Below are positions 1 to 10,109 of a stretch of DNA of 64,000 nt, in pieces. Under the pieces are notes generated by a model, which saw nothing but the letters and a program-made list of their open reading frames with translations, was not told where the DNA came from and searched no databases. The stretch is from Ptychodera flava (Eukaryota; Hemichordata; Enteropneusta; Ptychoderidae). The translations under genes and the position numbers were made by a program. How positions within the stretch are numbered: position 1 is the stretch's first letter; every line of letters starts with the position of its first letter. The stretch is taken from positions 48,741,433-48,805,432 of the forward strand of contig NC_091931.1 of assembly GCF_041260155.1 (NCBI RefSeq). Direction: 5' to 3'.

Positions 1-835
1 ATTCGCAAAAGAGAATCATAACATTCGATACATGCTAACAGTAATCGATGTACTCAGTAAATATGCCTGGGCTAGGCCAATACAGTCAAAAACGGCCGAT
101 GACACTCTGAAGGCACTACAAGATGTGATTAAGAAATCTGGGAGAAGACCCGACAAACTTCAGACAGATGAGGGGCGGGAATTTACTAATCAGAAAATGC
201 AGGGGTGGCTCCAGGAGTCAGGCATTCATTGGTTTCACACCTACAGTGACAAAAAAGCTAGCGTCGTTGAACGTTTTAATCGGACCCTCAAGACGATGAT
301 GTGGAAATACTTTACATACAGACAGACACGTGAATGGCTCTCTATTCTACCCCACCTTCTCGAGAATTACAATAACACCGTTCACGGAAGTATCAAAATG
401 AAACCCAGGACGTAACAGAGGAGAACGATTGGCAGGCATTTTATACACTATTCGGTCCTGATGTTGGCAGCCGGGGGAGCAACCCTGAATTCAAGCCGGG
501 AGAACGTGTCCGAATTACAAAATACAAGACCATTTTAAGAAAGGATATTTACCAAATTGGACAGAGGAGATTTTCGTAGTTTCAAAAGTTGTGTACGCAG
601 CTGGCTTGGGAACACCACCAGTTTACAAAATAAAAGATCTGAATGGAGAGGAAATACTCGGCACTTTCTATTCTGATGAACTTCAGAGCGCCCTTTCGGA
701 CGAGCTGTACAGAGTAGAACGAATTTTGAAGACGAAAAAAATTAGAGGAAAGAATATTATCTGATAAAATGGAAAGGTTATCCAGAAAGTTTCAATAGTT
801 GGGAGCCGGAGGAAAATGTTATTAGAACTTCGTAA
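1..835 (+). pseudogene. Polinton integrase with C-terminal chromodomain (fossil part)
   Basis: Part of a DDE integrase of retroviral type, the enzyme that inserts Polinton DNA into the host. The window begins within the core domain. Visible catalytic surroundings are LQTDEGREF (second Asp, near 160) and ASVVERFNRTLK (catalytic Glu, near 260). An SH3-like segment with FKPGERVRI follows near 500, and a chromodomain with IKWKGYPESFNSWEPEEN near 770-825, as is usual for Polinton integrases. The part is not intact. It converges on the minus-strand exonuclease and kinase genes across a short palindromic spacer. Assignment to Polinton rather than to a Gypsy-type LTR element rests on the neighbouring polymerase B and capsid genes. 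Confidence 0.88.
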
Positions 836-935
836 GTTCCTGTGCTGGTACTACGTAAGTACTTCGTAAGTTCCTGTCCATGGTACTTGTCAAGTACTAC
901 GTAAGTACTAACGTAAGTATTTACGAAAGTTATTC
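836..935. repeat. Short palindromic repeats between convergent Polinton genes
   Basis: About 100 bases made of repeated TACGTAAGTACT-like words, several self-complementary (for example AAGTACTTACGTAGTACTT-type arms), plus a near-repeat of CTTCGTAAGTTCCTGT. The segment lies where the integrase and the minus-strand exonuclease region converge, so it may form hairpins and serve as a shared transcription end. That role is inferred only. Confidence 0.5.
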
Positions 936-1530
936 AATAAGTACCATGGAAAAAGTCTTAATTTCTTGAAAGCCGAAAGTGTCAGTTTACCACCCCACTT
1001 CCACCCCCCACCTGGCCAAGTATTTATCATGTACTGTCGTAAGTAATGTTCACTTACTGCATCTTTTTCGGCCGTATGTGGATGAGGTGGTAACTCGGTT
1101 CCTGAACATATTAAGTTTGCAAGATCTTCAAAACGACTTCTCATGTTACCACAGTCCGTTCTTTCGAGTCCCCCTTGTTCAGCTTTATCGATAAGTTCTG
1201 GTTGAAGTATAATGTACACAACTGACATAAGCCATAGACAAGTAACTTCAAAGTCCCCACTTTTCATAATGTCAAGTGCTCGTAGGTCAAACGAAGCATT
1301 ATAAGCACACACAGATTCACAAGCGTTAAGAAGTTTGTGTAGGTCTTTAGTGAGACTCGAGGTTGTTCTAGTTGTTCTTGACCAGGTGGGAAGTACGCTT
1401 TTTCAAGTTCCTCCTCCTTGAAACCGTCTATTAAAAATCCCTGGCTGCCGCTATCGCGTGCCGAAGGGCCGCTCCATGCAATTCCAAAGTCAAAAGCTCG
1501 TGGATATTCTACTGGTCCGACTGTCTCGGT
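908..1530 (-). pseudogene. DnaQ/DEDDh-type 3'-5' exonuclease-like part of the Polinton (fossil)
   Basis: Minus-strand coding sequence next to the kinase-like gene. Motifs fit a DEDDh (DnaQ/RNase T type) exonuclease: AFDFGIAWSG at the position of motif Exo I, CAYNASFDLRALD like Exo II, and HTAEKDAVSEHYL like Exo III (H-x-A-x-x-D). Such enzymes proofread or trim DNA or RNA 3' ends. This is not the exonuclease domain of polymerase B, which is present separately at 3,004-6,433. The part is interrupted. I am fairly confident of the fold from the three spaced motifs, less so of substrate or role. An extra exonuclease is not one of the core Polinton genes. Confidence 0.6.
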
Positions 1531-2126
1531 ATCAATTGTTGGATTAAGTATATTCTTGAGAACGAGGGGGTAAGAGCGTTCCGAATTACCAAACATGGAA
1601 GTCTGTAGTCGTGGCAAATTTCTAAGAAAGTCTGTTTGAACTTGTTGTGAATCTCTTCTAGTTCTTCTAAGGCGGTTATTTCGTACGACCTGGCTCGAGT
1701 CAACACATTCCGCCTGCAATAATCCCAAGGCATATCTTTGAATATGATAATGAAACTGGGTAAATGGTCAAATGCTCTAGAAACAATCTTTTTTTCTTCC
1801 GACTCCGTGGAAACGCCCCGGATTCGAGAAAAAGTCAGATGTTGAATTATGGAAGAGTCACAAATAATGTATTGTTCTGAAGGGAGGGGGGAGGAGGAGG
1901 AAACCTCCTCCCTCCTCCTCCCAGCCTGACATTGTAAACTAAGCGTATGTTCTATAAACTGGTTCTGAAAATCGGCAATCGAAACGTGGGTGACACGCCC
2001 ATTATAAAAGTCGGCAATGTTGCTGGAAAAACTAGTGTCAAATTCTGGTACGTGATACGGATCCAAATTTACTGCATCGTAACTCTTACCACTTCCAGTT
2101 GGTCCATTTATGAATATGTATGACAT
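1509..2126 (-). CDS. P-loop nucleoside/nucleotide-kinase-like protein in the Polinton
   Basis: Open reading frame of 205 residues on the minus strand, starting MSYIFINGPTGSGKS, so the Walker A P-loop is at residues 8-15. A middle YIICDSSIIQHLTFSRIR segment and a later RRNVLTRARSYE segment followed by LEELEEIHNKFKQTF resemble the DRS and lid regions of deoxynucleoside kinases and thymidylate kinases. A role in supplying nucleotides for replication is plausible. It lacks the pattern of the FtsK/HerA packaging ATPase that Polintons normally carry, though a divergent ATPase cannot be excluded. It is transcribed away from the unknown protein at 2,194, with about 65 bp of AT-rich intergenic DNA that could hold divergent promoters, and lies upstream of the exonuclease-like part on the same strand. 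Confidence 0.6.
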   Translation of the reverse strand: MSYIFINGPTGSGKSYDAVNLDPYHVPEFDTSFSSNIADFYNGRVTHVSIADFQNQFIEHTLSLQCQAGRRREEVSSSSPLPSEQYIICDSSIIQHLTFSRIRGVSTESEEKKIVSRAFDHLPSFIIIFKDMPWDYCRRNVLTRARSYEITALEELEEIHNKFKQTFLEICHDYRLPCLVIRNALTPSFSRIYLIQQLIPRQSDQ

Positions 2127-2193
2127 TTTTGGGATACTATATCATAGAAATTTTTTTAAAATTTTTTTTTATTAAGATATATACGATAAGACA

Positions 2194-2946
2194 ATGACAA
2201 TCCTTTCTATTTCAGATGCAATAAAAATACTTGAAACCGGAGAAAACATCAAAATTGATGATGGAGGCAAATTAGTATTTGGTGAATATGTAGATCCTTT
2301 CATATACGTAGACAGTGAGCTAGAAGTAGTTTTCAACATCGGACCTAAATATGGTTCTAAAGATCCAGCTACATGTGATGGGGTGTGTGTCCGTTGGCAA
2401 CCGAGTCTTCAAAAGTTTACTGATTTAATAATATTCCGTACCCTAGGTGAAAGTTTCGATGCAAGCACTGCTAAAAGTTATGCTGCAAGCCTGGCCGCTC
2501 ACTCCAAGAATAATTCCTGCGGATTTTACAATCCATCTAAAGTGTATCAGAAGCGAGGGAGCGAGGGGCCTCAGCCAGTGGCGTATTTTAAATTTCAGTT
2601 TAAAAGAGGGAGAGGGAGAAATCACGATTTCGCTACATGTATTGATATGGTTCAAGAAATTGACTGCGGTTTTAAAACAGTGAGTCCATTGCCAGTCCGA
2701 GAAAATCCTGCTATTGTACCTCGTAATATCCGAAAAGGTAGTAAGATAGAATTCTTAGCATTTAAACCGCGCTTAAGTAAGCGTGCTCTTTCTTTCACTG
2801 TTGAGAGATTAATATTTTGTGCTGCGCCTAATAAACCAGAAATTCAAGATGTGGAAGAACTAGTCGACTTAGAAAGATTAGGCGAGATATATAAACAAAT
2901 AAATGCTGCCAAAAATATTATAGTGGATTTTGATGACCTATCATAG
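2194..2946 (+). CDS. Unknown 250-residue Polinton protein upstream of polymerase B
   Basis: Open frame of 250 residues starting MTILSISDAIKILETGE and ending in an acidic tail (IIVDFDDLS). I do not recognise a family. It has a mixed hydrophobic and charged composition, a basic patch (KFQFKRGRGRNH near residues 135-146) and no clear transmembrane segment or signal peptide. It lies 57 bp before the polymerase start, with the same strand and matching AT-rich leader sequences (both starts follow a TATATA-like run), so the two are probably expressed together. A nucleic-acid-binding accessory to replication would fit the position and basic patch, but that is only inference. Confidence 0.7.
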   Translation: MTILSISDAIKILETGENIKIDDGGKLVFGEYVDPFIYVDSELEVVFNIGPKYGSKDPATCDGVCVRWQPSLQKFTDLIIFRTLGESFDASTAKSYAASLAAHSKNNSCGFYNPSKVYQKRGSEGPQPVAYFKFQFKRGRGRNHDFATCIDMVQEIDCGFKTVSPLPVRENPAIVPRNIRKGSKIEFLAFKPRLSKRALSFTVERLIFCAAPNKPEIQDVEELVDLERLGEIYKQINAAKNIIVDFDDLS

Positions 2947-3003
2947 AATAATTATTTTTTCATTTTAAAAATTTTTAGGATAGTATATATCATAAAGATT
3001 ATT

Positions 3004-6000
3004 ATGTCCCGTCAATTACATACAGCATTCAAGGGAGCAGTTTTACGAAAAGAATTTCCTGAAGTCAAGCGAGTCGAGGATATCGGGGAGCTGGTGGATA
3101 TTGAAGGTATGGTTAAAGGGGCCCGAAAGATGTACTCTGTTTATACCGAAATGGAAGTCAAATTATCGGATCCGAAAACTGGTAATACACAACCGCGTTC
3201 ATTGTATGTTAAATTAAATGATACATACACAAAAGATGTAAGAGGATCGGGATCGGATGTGGGGCAACAATTAATAGATCGCTACGATCGTATGCTTGAT
3301 ACAATTGAAAATGTTGAGGGTTCTGGTCTCGTTCTCGAGGAGATACTTAATTTTGAAGTAATTCTAGTAGAAGTTTTACTCGGGGCTGGCCCGGGGGCTG
3401 GCGCAGTCCAACTTCCCGGATGGTTAAAAAATAAGCATTGTGTTAGCGATCTGGTGCTACCTTCGGGCAGCGAGAACTGTTTTCAATACGCCATCGTAGC
3501 AAGTTTAAAGTTGGCCGACCCCGAGTTTCGTGAAAAGAAATGTGGTCAGGTAAGGAGAAAATGGAATACGTACGCCCCATTTATGGCTGACTACTGTTGG
3601 GAAGGTATTCCCTTTCCTACGCCCGCCGATCTGACTGTATTCAGGCGCTTCGAGCAGCAAAATCCAGGCATCAAACTTCAAGTATTTCAGATCTACGAAA
3701 ATGATCCCGCTCCCCCGTCCGACAACTGTGTTATATAGTGCCCATTCCGAAGGTGAAGCCGATAGGAATCAAATAGCAAATATCTTACTGATAGTTGGCG
3801 AAGACGGCGGCCGTTCTCACTTCGTACCAATTACTGCGGAAAATCGCCTTCGTAATTCTCGTACTAATCGAAAGAATGAGCGCAGACGGAAGTGTATTTG
3901 TATGGTTTGTAAAAGAGGTTTTAAGTCAACAGAAGAATTAGAAAAACATCAGGTATACTGTGGAACAGACACTGCCCAGCCAGATTTTCCTAAGGAAGTG
4001 TGTCAATTTGAAGGACATCGGAAGAGGTCCCCGCCCCCTACGTCGTCTATGCAGATACTGAGGCAATTATTGAGAAGGGGACCGGCCGCACATTCCAATT
4101 TGTCTTTCGTATGTTATGGTGGAACGGGGGTGGGGCCCGGGCCGACCCACTGTTTATGGTAAAAGAACATTCACAGGTCTCTCCTGTGTTACAGACTTTC
4201 TAAAGGATATGAAAGAACGGGCCGAGTATTATTCTAAATCGTATTATTGGAAAATAATACCGATGAGGGATCCTTCTAATTACCGGCGCGACGGATGTGA
4301 TCCAGTCTGTATTGCATGTGGAGAGCCGGCAGGATACCGAGTAGTGAAGGAGGAGGCGACCTTCTATTGCGAAGGATGCCGGCCGTCGAGAACCATTCCT
4401 ATCTACTTTCACAACCTCAAGGGATACGATGGTTCTTTTATTTTGAAAGAATTACATGAAATCGTTACCGAAGGAGATGATGGGGGTTCCGGACCAGAGC
4501 CTAAAATCATAGCTAAGACGAGCAATGGAGGAATTATGGGTCTCTCGAAACATTTATTTTTTCACGCCTCATTGTTGTTGCCGGAGGAAGAGGGAGATAA
4601 AGAGACGTTTCTTTTCTATAAAGTTTATGGACAGTGCTCAGCTGATGATGGGGTCATTGGCGAAGTTGGCAAAAACTGTGCCGGAGACCCACGGGTGGAC
4701 GGCGGCCCCACTTTCGTACCCGGACATTCAAAGGGCGAAAGGTTTCTTCCCCTACGAATATTTAGACTCAGTTGACAGACTGGGAGAGGGTGAGCTCCCG
4801 GAGAGGAGGAATTTTATAGCGAATTGACGGAAGAGGGGATTTCGGAGTCTGATTACGAACATGCATTAAGAGTATGGGACGAAGTTGGATGTAAGACGAT
4901 TCGTGATTATATGGAATTCTATTGTGAGACTGACGTTCTACTTCTTGCAAATATATTTGAAAATTTCCGTGACACATGTTTAGAAGCGTACAAGTTAGAT
5001 CCAGCCCACTATATGTCAGCGCCTGGCTTGACATGGGATGCTATGTTACTTTACACAGGTAATAAGTTTAAACTCATTCAAGATGCTGAGCAGATGACTT
5101 TCGTACAACGGGGAATTCGAGGCGGCATCAGCCAGTGTAATATTCATTATTTACAGACAAATCATCCTGCTTACGGGAATTACGATCCAGAGAAGCCGGT
5201 GACCGAAATAAAATATCTCGATGCAAACAATCTCTACGGCTGGGCAATGAGTCAGGCAATGCCTACGGGCGGACTTCATTGGATGACGATGGAAGAGTGG
5301 GAGGAATGGGCCGCCGAGGGGGGAGCGGGGGGCGGAGCGTGGGGACCTGGTTCCACCTTTCCACCAAGTTTTCTAGAAGTAGACTTAGAATATCCCCCCG
5401 AATTACATCTAGAACACAGCGATTTGCCATTAGCACCGCATCACTATGAATTTCCGAGGCAGGGCGGTCGACTGATTACAAGTGTGATGGATAGAGAGAG
5501 ATACGTCTTACACTACAAGTTGCTGGAATTCTATCTTCGGATGGGAATGAGATTGAAAAAGATTTATCGGGTGCTTGCTTTCGATGAAGCTCCATGTCTC
5601 GCGAAATATATTGACTTTAACACTAAAATGAGGGCAAAGGGGAGGACAGATTTTGAAAAGAATTTCTATAAGCTGATGAATAATGCAATGTTCGGTAAGA
5701 CAATAGAAGATGTTCGAAAGTACAGAGACTTTAAATTTGTTTCGGACTGGAACGGCACGGATAGTGGACGTAAAAAGATTCAGAAGTATAATCCAAAGAT
5801 GAAACATATAACTTTCATAACTTCCGAAGAGGATGGTGATTCCTGCGACAGTGCCCTACTGGAACTGAAAACGGATGAGCATAGATATGTAAAACCAGTT
5901 TTCATCGGCGCCGCAGTACTGGAACTTTCTAAGCTGCTTATGTATGAGACGCATTACAATTACTTTCGGGCCCAGTTCCCTGGAATACGATTAGCCTACA

Positions 6001-6433
6001 TGGATACTGATAGTTTTGTTTACAGTGTGCCGATCCCGGATCCGGACGTAACTTTCAATGATATAGTCCGAGAAGATGTTGAAAAGAATGGTGAGAAGTC
6101 TATATATGATACTAGTGGGATGAGCGGACCCATGGTGGCCCCAACTTTCCGAAGATTAATAAAAAAGTGATAGGTAAATTTAAAGATGAGTTGAATGGTG
6201 AACCTATTCTTGATTTTGTTGGCATACGCTCGAAAGTGTATGCTTTTCGAACTCCAACTTCGGAGACGAAAAAAAATAAAGGGGTGAAAGATGTTTGTGT
6301 TAGAAAACATTTAAACTTTGAAGATTATAAAGATCTATTTGAAACTGGGAAGAAGCCGGAGCCGGCACAGTTTGTACAGTTTGTACGGAAAAGGCTGGAG
6401 AAATCCGTAGTGAAAAGCGTAGTAAAATCATGA
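3004..6433 (+). pseudogene. Polinton protein-primed DNA polymerase B (fossil part)
   Basis: Region encoding the family B, protein-primed polymerase that replicates Polintons. Visible from 5' to 3' are an N-terminal WLKNKHCVSDLVLPSGSENC segment typical of these polymerases, a C2H2-like finger (CMVCKRGF with a later HQVYC) near 3,900, exonuclease motifs HNLKGYDGSF near 4,410 and YCETDVLLLANIFENFRDTC near 4,920, the LDPAHYMSAPGLTWDAML block near 5,000, polymerase motif A (YLDANNLYGWAMSQ, near 5,210), motif B (KLMNNAMFGKTIED, near 5,670), motif C (YMDTDSF, near 6,000) and a C-terminal KFKDELNGEPILDFVGIRSK block. The overall length and order match the family. The gene is broken in this copy, but the polymerase half is well preserved, which suggests modest age. 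Confidence 0.92.
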
Positions 6434-6530
6434 TGGCGCCAAATGATATCAAACGTGTGCAGTTATACAATCCAGACACGGGCGAATGGCTGGCAGAAAC
6501 ATGGCCGATAGGACGGACGACGGGTCATGG

Positions 6531-7793
6531 TTAATATTGTAAAGACATTAATCTACTATTTTCAATAGAGACTAGGGCATCACTGATAACATAAATGTGG
6601 GCAAATATATTATCATTGTGAGCGTCATCGCCACCCCACGAGCCATCTTTCTTCAGGATCTCAAGTTGAATTCCGTCCTTTGTGTTCATTACTTTTAAAC
6701 CATTTCCATGAAACTCAATATCTTTAAAGTTACGCAGATCGATAAACAGACAGAATTTATTCTTCAAATAATCGGCCTCATCTATATCAATTTCACACCA
6801 ATCTTTATCTTCAGCAAAATACCGTCGCACCTCTCGCCAAAATTGTCTTGGTATCATCTTCTGAGCGTACACTTTATTTGCAATGCCTTCGATTGATACA
6901 GACACAGATTCAATGGATGGGTTAAAGAAAAGTTCACTGTTCAGTTCTGCCTGATTCTGATTTTTAGTGAAGAGTATAGCGATACCTCTAATGCTACGTC
7001 GTGGTACATTTATATTTTCATTGATAACCGTGTCCGATTCTTTGAATGGGATTGTTCTAAAATAATGTATATGCTCGTAAAGGTAACTTTTTCCACCGTT
7101 GTAATAACCAGCAGTTGACCTCGCGAGATCGAGGTCAGAAATTGTCTCGTATTCCATTTGAATGTTTTTTAATTTATAATTGGTTGTAACAACCTGATTA
7201 CTGACAAGTAATTGGGGGGCGGGTGCCAACGTAATTTCCCATTCAATATGACTCCCTAACGCTTTTGGATATGCAACTCCATGACCTGTTATGAGGGGAT
7301 GAGTGAGACGAATAGCATATTTTGTTTTATATGTGTCGAAAAGTAACTTATCGCCCACGACGTTTTGATCTCCATCGGTCGAACCGCTTCTTAATTTTCT
7401 TAGATTTTCGTTCTGAATTCCGTACAGTGTCATGTTAGTTCTCTCCTTTTTATGTTTGAAGAGATCGCGATAACATTCAATAAGGTTATATTTATTCAAA
7501 TCGAAAAGTGTCTGACCCTCAAATGTGAGTTTCATACGCTCCACCAAATTTTTTGCAACATTTTGTACTACTCGGTTATATTCATCTCCCGTTACTTCGA
7601 GATCAAAAACCAGGTCGAAAGTATCTGGAACTAAGAGTACTCCGCTTTCTAACTTTGGACATCGTATGATAAGTGTCTGGCCTGGATCTGCCTCACTTGG
7701 ATTATGAGCAATCACGTGATGAGTTCTTTCTGACTTCGTTCCATTCGGTATTCGGTTGGTGAAAGTCGGTGATAATGTTCTATCGTACCCCAT
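6531..7793 (-). CDS. Polinton major capsid protein (double jelly-roll type)
   Basis: Open frame of 420 residues on the minus strand. Its pattern matches Polinton and adintovirus major capsid proteins: an N-terminal segment with PDTFDLVFDLEVTG, then VVQNVAKNLVERMKLTFEG, a DLNKYNLIECYRDLF segment, a central SIRGIAILFTKN strand, VSIEGIANKVYAQKM, and a C-terminal CLFIDLRNFKDIEFHGNGLK block followed by FAHIYVISDALVSIENSRL. Known members fold as double jelly-rolls and build an icosahedral shell. The frame is whole in this copy. It converges tail to tail with polymerase B (98 bp between the stops) and heads a minus-strand group with smaller structural proteins upstream of it. The identification is by recognised sequence pattern, without alignment. 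Confidence 0.82.
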   Translation of the reverse strand: MGYDRTLSPTFTNRIPNGTKSERTHHVIAHNPSEADPGQTLIIRCPKLESGVLLVPDTFDLVFDLEVTGDEYNRVVQNVAKNLVERMKLTFEGQTLFDLNKYNLIECYRDLFKHKKERTNMTLYGIQNENLRKLRSGSTDGDQNVVGDKLLFDTYKTKYAIRLTHPLITGHGVAYPKALGSHIEWEITLAPAPQLLVSNQVVTTNYKLKNIQMEYETISDLDLARSTAGYYNGGKSYLYEHIHYFRTIPFKESDTVINENINVPRRSIRGIAILFTKNQNQAELNSELFFNPSIESVSVSIEGIANKVYAQKMIPRQFWREVRRYFAEDKDWCEIDIDEADYLKNKFCLFIDLRNFKDIEFHGNGLKVMNTKDGIQLEILKKDGSWGGDDAHNDNIFAHIYVISDALVSIENSRLMSLQY

Positions 7794-7835
7794 TTTTCGT
7801 GTAATGTATATAGTAGAAGAAAAAAAGAAAATAAA

Positions 7836-8117
7836 TCACATCTTTACGTAAATATTTCCGTCTGCCTGAAAGATAAATCGATTGCCTGTGTCGCGAATCA
7901 ATCGAAGAACCCAATATTCTTGGAGATGATGAGCCTCTTGGTCATCCTCAGTATCCTGGAATACAGCTATGAATTCTAGTCGCTTAAAGAAGTTAGTCTT
8001 CTGACATTCCTTCACGAAAGCTAAAATGTTATGATATAGATTATCATCTTTGAGTCGGACACCTGGATTTGCTCGAAGGATATGACGATTTACCCGCCGG
8101 AGTTTGCACCATTCCAA
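7836..8117 (-). CDS. Small Polinton protein, 93 residues, unknown
   Basis: Open frame of 93 residues beginning MEWCKLRRVNRHILRANPG and ending IYVKM. It has a basic N-terminus and a middle segment KRLEFIAVFQDTEDDQEAHH, then LQEYWVLRLIRDTGNRF. The E-x-Y-W followed by hydrophobic residues is faintly like the C-terminal part of GIY-YIG nucleases, but the GIY and YIG motifs themselves are absent, so I do not assign a function. It sits between the capsid gene and the Gly-rich membrane protein on the same strand, 42 bp from the capsid start. A longer protein with an upstream start is possible. Confidence 0.45.
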   Translation of the reverse strand: MEWCKLRRVNRHILRANPGVRLKDDNLYHNILAFVKECQKTNFFKRLEFIAVFQDTEDDQEAHHLQEYWVLRLIRDTGNRFIFQADGNIYVKM

Positions 8118-8197
8118 TTCGACAGAGAAACCAAACAGGTCTTTATTTTGGAAAGAAACTTTGCAATATTCTTTTCACCAAACATGTTGATGCCATA

Positions 8198-8512
8198 TTA
8201 ATACATAATTTTATTTATAATGACTAATGTTAAACCAGTTAAAAATATCCATAGCTGTTCTCCGACAAATCCGACAACCGATCCTGCTGTTTTTAATAGA
8301 AAACTGACGAGGGAGCCGATTAAACCTGGTATTGCAGCAGCACTTTTTGCGGCCAATGTTTTTAACCATTCGCCAAATTGCTTTACAATTTCTTTCGCTT
8401 TTGTATACACTTTGGGCGGACCTGAACCTCCTGCGTTTGTTCCTCCTCCCCCTGCTCCCCCTGCTCCCCCTCCTCCTCTAGTCACAGCCAGGGCAATTGT
8501 TGATATTGTCAT
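8198..8512 (-). CDS. Polinton Gly-rich small membrane/virion protein
   Basis: Open frame of 104 residues. Residues 12-31 are almost all Gly, Ala, Ser and Thr. A lysine-bearing amphipathic stretch (KAKEIVKQFGEWLKTLAAKS) and two hydrophobic stretches follow, IPGLIGSLVSFLLKTAGSVV and FVGEQLWIFLTGLTLVIINK. The pattern (IPGLIGS-hydrophobic-KTAG-GFVGE) is one I recognise from Polinton-like loci of other invertebrates, where it usually follows a coiled-coil protein as here. A membrane-active minor virion protein, comparable in role to adenovirus pVI, is a reasonable but unproven idea. Confidence 0.6.
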   Translation of the reverse strand: MTISTIALAVTRGGGGAGGAGGGGTNAGGSGPPKVYTKAKEIVKQFGEWLKTLAAKSAAAIPGLIGSLVSFLLKTAGSVVGFVGEQLWIFLTGLTLVIINKIMY

Positions 8513-8710
8513 TCCAAGGCAGTCAGTATTGCAGCGATTGTTATACCATTTCGTTTAAATAACTCTGTTAGCTTCAGCCTGAGTGACAATTCTGGATCGG
8601 AAATTACATCACGAAGAGACCTAGTCGGTGCCAGTCTTTCACGTGCCCCACTGATCTTACCATTTTCGTATTCAATTCGATTGTCAATTTTAGCTTCTCT
8701 TGTTATGAGT

Positions 8711-9469
8711 TCAGCTAGTAGTTTTTTCAGCTTTTACTTTTGCTTGGGTGTGTTCTACAGGAATTTCCTCTAACTGTTTTTCAACTTCTCTTTTCTCTAG
8801 CCTTATTTTAACTTTTTCATTGTTAAGCTCACCAAGACGCATATTCGCAATCTTTAATTCATCATTAATAGCTCTATATTCTGGGTTTAGATTGTTCCAT
8901 TGTTCGATTTTATTTTCAAAAGCTTGTATTTTATCTGCATTACCAGAAGCATCTCGCCGTAACTCTGTCAGTTCATCTTTGTATACACCCATGTCTTCTG
9001 GCGTCATCTTCTCAGCTGGTATTTTATCATTTTCCACATCTTTAGAATGCAATGCACGTCCCACAAATTCGGGCTCTCTATATTCATATACTTTGTTTAC
9101 AAATTCAGAACCTCCTGCCTTCTTTTTTAATGTGGATTTCTCTAAAAATCTACTTCCTTTATCTGTTGTAACTCTGATTTTTTTATAATACAGATCATTA
9201 CCAATAATCTCAGCATTTAAAATCAATTCGGTTCGTGCATCCGTATTAGTAATCCTATATTTGTCTAAGAGTCCTTCAGCCATATCTTTTGTAAGTTCTC
9301 TTCTCTGTTTAATTAAAATATCCTCCTGTGGGCTAGCAAGGAAAGGATCGGCTTCTGCAAGAGCATTATCATCTTCTATAAAGAATGTTTCAGCAGTAGC
9401 GTCATCATCGTCATTTACATTTGCATCATCGAAATCCTGGAGTGGTATATCTTCTCCTCCTTCTGCCAT
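8711..9469 (-). CDS. Acidic coiled-coil Polinton protein
   Basis: Open frame of 252 residues. The first 55 are very acidic (runs such as DDANVNDDDDATAE). Residues about 90-130 are mixed, and residues 150-250 are rich in E, K, L and R with heptad character, predicting a long coiled coil (ELKIANMRLGELNNEKVKIR). Comparable proteins sit directly upstream of the small membrane protein in other invertebrate Polintons. Recognisable coding sequence of the same kind persists between here and the Gly-rich gene. The role is unknown; a scaffold or core protein of the particle is a guess. The start is about 57 bp from the start of the divergent 143-residue gene. Confidence 0.65.
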   Translation of the reverse strand: MAEGGEDIPLQDFDDANVNDDDDATAETFFIEDDNALAEADPFLASPQEDILIKQRRELTKDMAEGLLDKYRITNTDARTELILNAEIIGNDLYYKKIRVTTDKGSRFLEKSTLKKKAGGSEFVNKVYEYREPEFVGRALHSKDVENDKIPAEKMTPEDMGVYKDELTELRRDASGNADKIQAFENKIEQWNNLNPEYRAINDELKIANMRLGELNNEKVKIRLEKREVEKQLEEIPVEHTQAKVKAEKTTS

Positions 9470-9526
9470 ATTGTATTTCTATATTACTACAATTATTTTT
9501 TATCATCCCTTACATATACAGTAAAA

Positions 9527-9958
9527 ATGCACATCTCAGTTGTTGAAAGCGTTGAACAATTGGCTGATTACATAGAAAGAACAAGTGCTGCATATCGACG
9601 AAGTTACAAATTAATGGGTCGAATTGATATGGCTCTCAATATTACTAAGGGAATTCTTGTAAGCTCTGCTGTCATAGCAGCAATTCCAACAGTTCCGGTA
9701 CTGTTAGCCTTAACTCCTATACCAGGTGTTGTTATTGATGTGATACAAGGGAAAACTGGTGTAGCAAAGAGACGAGAGAAATATAAACATTATTATGTTC
9801 AATATAAACAGCTGCTTACACAAATACAAGAAAAAGGTGCAACAACAGAGGCTCCGGGGTCAGAACTTATTCAGGACATATTTCATCAGGCGCTAGAAAT
9901 ACAAAACAAGAAGGATTTAGTCCGCCGCTGGAGCGATATCTACGATATTATGGATTGA
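9527..9958 (+). CDS. Polinton protein with central hydrophobic hairpin, 143 residues
   Basis: Open frame of 143 residues starting MHISVVESVEQLADYIERTS. An N-terminal helix-rich segment is followed by a long hydrophobic stretch (residues about 42-75: ILVSSAVIAAIPTVPVLLAL and onward, with Pro and Gly in the middle, so a re-entrant hairpin is likely), a basic loop (KTGVAKRREKYKHYYVQYKQ) and a C-terminal helix. I recognise the general pattern from other Polinton loci but know no function. It diverges from the coiled-coil gene; the 57-bp gap is AT-rich and could hold a two-way promoter. Confidence 0.6.
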   Translation: MHISVVESVEQLADYIERTSAAYRRSYKLMGRIDMALNITKGILVSSAVIAAIPTVPVLLALTPIPGVVIDVIQGKTGVAKRREKYKHYYVQYKQLLTQIQEKGATTEAPGSELIQDIFHQALEIQNKKDLVRRWSDIYDIMD

Positions 9959-10015
9959 ATGGATATGAAAGTTAGTTAACTTCAGCTAGACTCCGCGACT
10001 GACTGACAACGGGGG

Positions 10016-10109
10016 TCCTTTATATAGGCTAGTTTGATGGTGATGACTCACACGGAATTTCCCGTACATGTATAAACATGTTGTGTGTGACTCAGCAGGG
10101 AATTTCCCC
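10016..10109. promoter_or_regulatory. Promoter-like segment near Polinton right end: TATA plus two AP-1/kappaB-like pairs
   Basis: A TTATATAGG box at about 10,019 is followed by two direct repeats, about 44 bp apart, of TGACTCA (10,044-10,050 and 10,088-10,094). Each is followed within 2-4 bases by a GGAATTTCCC-like palindrome (10,053-10,064 and 10,098-10,109; the second is GGGAATTTCCCC). TGACTCA is the AP-1 consensus, and GGGAATTTCC fits the NF-kappaB consensus. A second TATATAGG lies at about 10,152. The motifs are seen; a regulatory role is inferred. Confidence 0.45.

Noticed and set aside
7836-8117. GIY-YIG nuclease in the Polinton
   Set aside because: Only a vague C-terminal resemblance. 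The defining motifs are absent.
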